From contig JAKAMV010000462.1 in the NCBI GenBank assembly GCA_021812735.1, forward strand, positions 1 to 7,768: 7,768 nucleotides of DNA. The letters run 5' to 3'. The first letter of the stretch is position 1; each line of letters begins with the position of its first letter. The notes beneath the pieces were generated by a model. That model searched no databases. It was not told the origin of the DNA and saw nothing but the letters and a program-made list of their open reading frames with translations. The DNA comes from Chloroflexota bacterium (GTDB lineage Bacteria > Chloroflexota > Limnocylindria > Limnocylindrales > CSP1-4). Made by a program: the position numbers and the translations under genes. This document shows positions 6,131-7,768 of the stretch, piece by piece.

Positions 6131-6219
6131 GCCGGTGGCTCCTAAAGTGGTCTTACCAGTTGACGACTTTATCAGAAGCGCCATAGCATCGCCCGGGTCC
6201 CATCGAGCGGAGGAGCAGC
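6131..6219. promoter_or_regulatory. Divergent promoter region of the ABM operon and the FadR-type regulator
   Basis: This 89-bp gap separates two divergent operons. For the plus strand, TTGACG (6160-6165) and CATAGC (6182-6187), 16 nt apart, make a reasonable promoter leading to the GTG at 6220. For the minus strand, GATAAA (6173-6168) is a weak -10 candidate with no good -35. The operator at 6148-6158 would lie just upstream of the plus -35 and near the minus-strand start site. GGAGG (6209-6213) is the regulator's ribosome-binding site. Confidence 0.5.
6148..6158. promoter_or_regulatory. FadR-subfamily GntR operator TGGTCTTACCA
   Basis: This is a perfect TGGT-N3-ACCA palindrome, with matching AA and TT one base further out on each side (6145-6146, 6160-6161). 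It fits the TNGTNNNACNA operator known for FadR-type GntR proteins such as PdhR and FadR. It lies 72 nt upstream of a FadR-type regulator gene and 18 nt upstream of the divergent ABM operon, so it probably lets that regulator control both directions and itself. Confidence 0.75.
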
Positions 6220-6987
6220 GTGGCAACCGATCCCGAACCCGCCGCCGGCGGCGGTGCCGAGACGCCACCGGCGTGGCCGCGTTTCGCGCTGGTGGACCGC
6301 AGCACCCTGCCCGAGGAGATCGCGTCGCGCCTGCTCGACCTCATCCGGGCCGAGCAGCTCCGGCCCGGCGACAAGCTGCCCGCCGAGCGGGAGCTGGCCG
6401 CGGAGATGAGCGTCAGTCGGCCGGTCCTGCGCGAGGCGCTTCGCGCGCTCGCGATCATGAACGTCGTCGAGATCCGCCAGGGTGCCGGCACCTACATCAC
6501 CGCCCTCGAGCCGCAGCAGCTCATCTCGCACCTCGACTTCGTGTTCTCGAAGGACCCCGTCGCGCTGTCGCAGGTCATCGAGACCCGGCGCATCGTGGAG
6601 GTGGGCAACGTCCGCCTAGCGGCTCAGCGGATCACGCCCGACGAGCTGAGCGACCTGGATGCGCTGCTGCAGCGGCTGCAGGCCGCCGTGGACGACGCCG
6701 ACCGCTTCGCGGAGCTCGATATCGCGTTTCACGACGCCGTCTGCGAGGCGGCCGGCAACTTCCTGCTCGTCCAGTTCATGCGCATCATCAACACGCTGGG
6801 CAGGGTGAGCCGAGAGCGGACGGGCGCTGCCGCCGCGACTCGCCGGGGCGCCCTCAAGGACCACGAGACGATCCTGACCGCGCTGCGCGCGCATGACCCC
6901 GCTGCGGCAGCCGCCGCCATGGAGGCGCACCTGACCCACGTGGAGGCGGCGCTGGCGAGCGCCGTGGCGTCGGCCGTGCGGCGATGA
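6220..6987 (+). CDS. GntR-family transcriptional regulator, FadR/FCD subfamily
   Basis: This is a 255-residue regulator. After a flexible Pro/Gly-rich N-terminus of about 25 residues, the winged helix spans about 30-95 (EEIASRLLDLIRAEQLRPGDKLP, ERELAAEMSVSRPVLREALRAL, then the wing RQGAGTYIT). The C-terminal FCD domain (about 105-245) carries the expected metal-ligand positions D167 and H171 in ELDIAFHDAV, H215 in KDHETI and H237 in MEAHL. Such domains bind metal plus an organic acid or sugar acid. The start is GTG with GGAGG at 6209-6213. A matching operator lies in the upstream gap. The stop overlaps the next gene (ATGA), so the regulator is co-transcribed with the CoxG-like and FAD-subunit genes. 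By context the ligand may be a sugar acid or keto-deoxy acid from the aldolase pathway. Confidence 0.9.
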   Translation: MATDPEPAAGGGAETPPAWPRFALVDRSTLPEEIASRLLDLIRAEQLRPGDKLPAERELAAEMSVSRPVLREALRALAIMNVVEIRQGAGTYITALEPQQLISHLDFVFSKDPVALSQVIETRRIVEVGNVRLAAQRITPDELSDLDALLQRLQAAVDDADRFAELDIAFHDAVCEAAGNFLLVQFMRIINTLGRVSRERTGAAAATRRGALKDHETILTALRAHDPAAAAAAMEAHLTHVEAALASAVASAVRR

Positions 6988-7433
6988 ACATCCAGGGCCG
7001 CCACCACTTCGCCGCACCGCGCGGCGCGGTGTTCGCCGCCATCCGCGACCCGCGCGTGCTGCTCGCTGTGATCCCCGGTTGCGAGGCCGTCCAGCAGGTT
7101 GGCCCCGACGAGTACGCGGGCCGGATCGCCCTCCGCCTTCCGGGCGCTGCGGGCACCTACCGCACGCACGTCCGCCTCGTCGACATCCTCGAGCCCGAGC
7201 GATGCGACCTCGACGGTCGCGTCGAGGGCGCCATGGGCACGATCGCGGGCCGGGCCCGGTTCGAGCTCGCGGACGCCGACGCCGGGACCGCCATGACCTA
7301 CAGCGGGTCGGGCGTGGTCGGCGGCCCGCTCGCCCGCCTCGACGGCGGCATCGCAGAACGCCTCGCCCAATCGCTGATCGGCCAGGGTCTCGCCGCCCTG
7401 GACCGTCGCCTTGCCATGGAGGTCCACGAGTGA
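6984..7433 (+). CDS. CoxG-like SRPBCC-fold protein (carbon monoxide dehydrogenase subunit G family)
   Basis: This is a 149-residue protein of the CoxG family within the SRPBCC/START-like fold. It begins with MNIQGRHHFAAPRGAVFAAI and continues with DPRVLLAVIPGCEAVQQVGPDEYAG, matching the conserved CoxG start, where PGCE is typical. The glycine-rich SGSGVVGGPLARL segment follows before a C-terminal helix. Classical CoxG helps anchor CO dehydrogenase to the membrane through a C-terminal extension. This copy ends soon after the fold at about residue 149 and has no membrane segment, so membrane recruitment is doubtful. It is more likely an accessory or maturation partner of the hydroxylase encoded next. 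It overlaps the regulator by 4 nt and the FAD-subunit gene by 4 nt, so all three are translationally coupled. Confidence 0.85.
   Translation: MNIQGRHHFAAPRGAVFAAIRDPRVLLAVIPGCEAVQQVGPDEYAGRIALRLPGAAGTYRTHVRLVDILEPERCDLDGRVEGAMGTIAGRARFELADADAGTAMTYSGSGVVGGPLARLDGGIAERLAQSLIGQGLAALDRRLAMEVHE
7418..7423 (+). promoter_or_regulatory. Ribosome binding site of the FAD-subunit gene
   Basis: GGAGGT, inside the end of the CoxG-like gene, lies 6 nt before the GTG at 7430. It supports that GTG start, with a GTGA overlap of the two genes. Confidence 0.65.
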
Positions 7434-7768
7434 CGGTCTCGAGCTACTTCCAGCCCGCGTCGGTGCCAGAGGCCCTGGCCCTCCTCACGGAGCACGGTCC
7501 CGAGCTCCTGGTGATCGCCGGTGGGACGGTCGCGATGCCGCTGATCAACGAGGGCATCTCGCTGCCGGCCAGGGTGATGGGCCTGCGCCGGCTCGGGATC
7601 GACCGCGTGGAGCTGGTGGGCGACCGCCTCATGATCGGCGCCACGGCAACGCTCACGGCGCTGGCCGCCCAGCCGCACCTGCCGCTCCTGGCTGAGGCCG
7701 CGCGCCACACGGCCAGCTGGCAGGTGCGCAACGTGGGCACGGTCGGCGGCAACCTGTTCACCCCGCCG
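7430..7768 (+). CDS. FAD-binding subunit of a molybdenum hydroxylase (CoxM / xanthine dehydrogenase FAD type), 5' part
   Basis: These are the first 113 residues of a protein that normally runs to about 280-300; it continues past the right edge. It matches the FAD-binding medium subunit of CO dehydrogenase, xanthine dehydrogenase and aldehyde oxidoreductases. The first flavin motif, AGGTVAMPLIN, is at 30-40; the LMIGATATLTAL segment is at 67-78; and the second motif, VRNVGTVGGNLF (usually IRN-GT-GGNL), is at 99-110. The subunit passes electrons from the iron-sulfur subunit to an acceptor. The small 2Fe-2S subunit and the large molybdopterin subunit are not in the window and should lie downstream. 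The substrate is decided by the large subunit, so calling this CO dehydrogenase would be unjustified. Confidence 0.9.
   Translation, partial: MTVSSYFQPASVPEALALLTEHGPELLVIAGGTVAMPLINEGISLPARVMGLRRLGIDRVELVGDRLMIGATATLTALAAQPHLPLLAEAARHTASWQVRNVGTVGGNLFTPP

Noticed and set aside
6984..7768. Calling the right-hand genes a CO dehydrogenase (cox) operon
   Set aside because: CoxG and CoxM homologues accompany many molybdenum hydroxylases. The substrate-defining large subunit is outside the window.
1..7768. Search for CRISPR arrays, tRNAs, insertion sequences, phage or defence genes
   Set aside because: No direct-repeat arrays, cloverleaf sequences, terminal inverted repeats with a transposase, or defence-type domains were seen.

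Overview
The window is chromosomal DNA of very high G+C content. Codon third positions are almost all G or C, and four or five of the nine intact starts are GTG. No gene is an unmistakable phylogenetic marker. The composition and gene mix (sugar catabolism, a CO-dehydrogenase/xanthine-dehydrogenase-type hydroxylase, GntR regulators) suggest an uncultured soil or freshwater bacterium of the Chloroflexota or Actinomycetota. That placement is an inference and could be wrong. I see no tRNA, rRNA, CRISPR array, transposase or phage gene.

Layout: (1) 1-683, minus: 5' part of a zinc-dependent, medium-chain sorbitol/threonine-dehydrogenase-like enzyme, running off the left edge. (2) 811-1737, minus: calcineurin-like metallophosphoesterase. 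(3) 1738-1928: divergent control region. (4) 1929-4082, plus: HutC/UTRA-type GntR regulator, a wrecked uroporphyrinogen-decarboxylase-like gene, then nagA (N-acetylglucosamine-6-phosphate deacetylase). (5) 4083-4152: convergent gap with a possible stem-loop. (6) 6130-4153, minus: tight operon of an ABM-domain protein, an extended SDR (NAD-dependent epimerase/dehydrogenase) and a KDPG/KHG aldolase. (7) 6131-6219: divergent promoter region with a near-ideal FadR-type operator, TGGTCTTACCA. (8) 6220-7768, plus: FadR/FCD-type GntR regulator, CoxG-like SRPBCC protein, and the FAD subunit of a molybdenum hydroxylase that runs off the right edge, each overlapping the next by 4 nt.

Functionally this looks like two neighbouring carbohydrate-catabolism modules, each headed by its own GntR regulator. 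The left module handles amino-sugar phosphate (nagA) and may once have included a UROD-family enzyme. The right module pairs a sugar dehydrogenase/epimerase and a 2-keto-3-deoxy-sugar-acid aldolase with a divergently transcribed molybdenum hydroxylase, all apparently under one FadR-type regulator. A reasonable but unproven reading is an oxidative, Entner-Doudoroff-like route in which the aldolase releases pyruvate plus an aldehyde and the hydroxylase oxidises the aldehyde.

The two observations most worth a second look are the collapsed UROD-like gene at 2693-2965 and the shared FadR-type operator at 6148-6158. I found no evidence of a defence system or other wholly new machinery.
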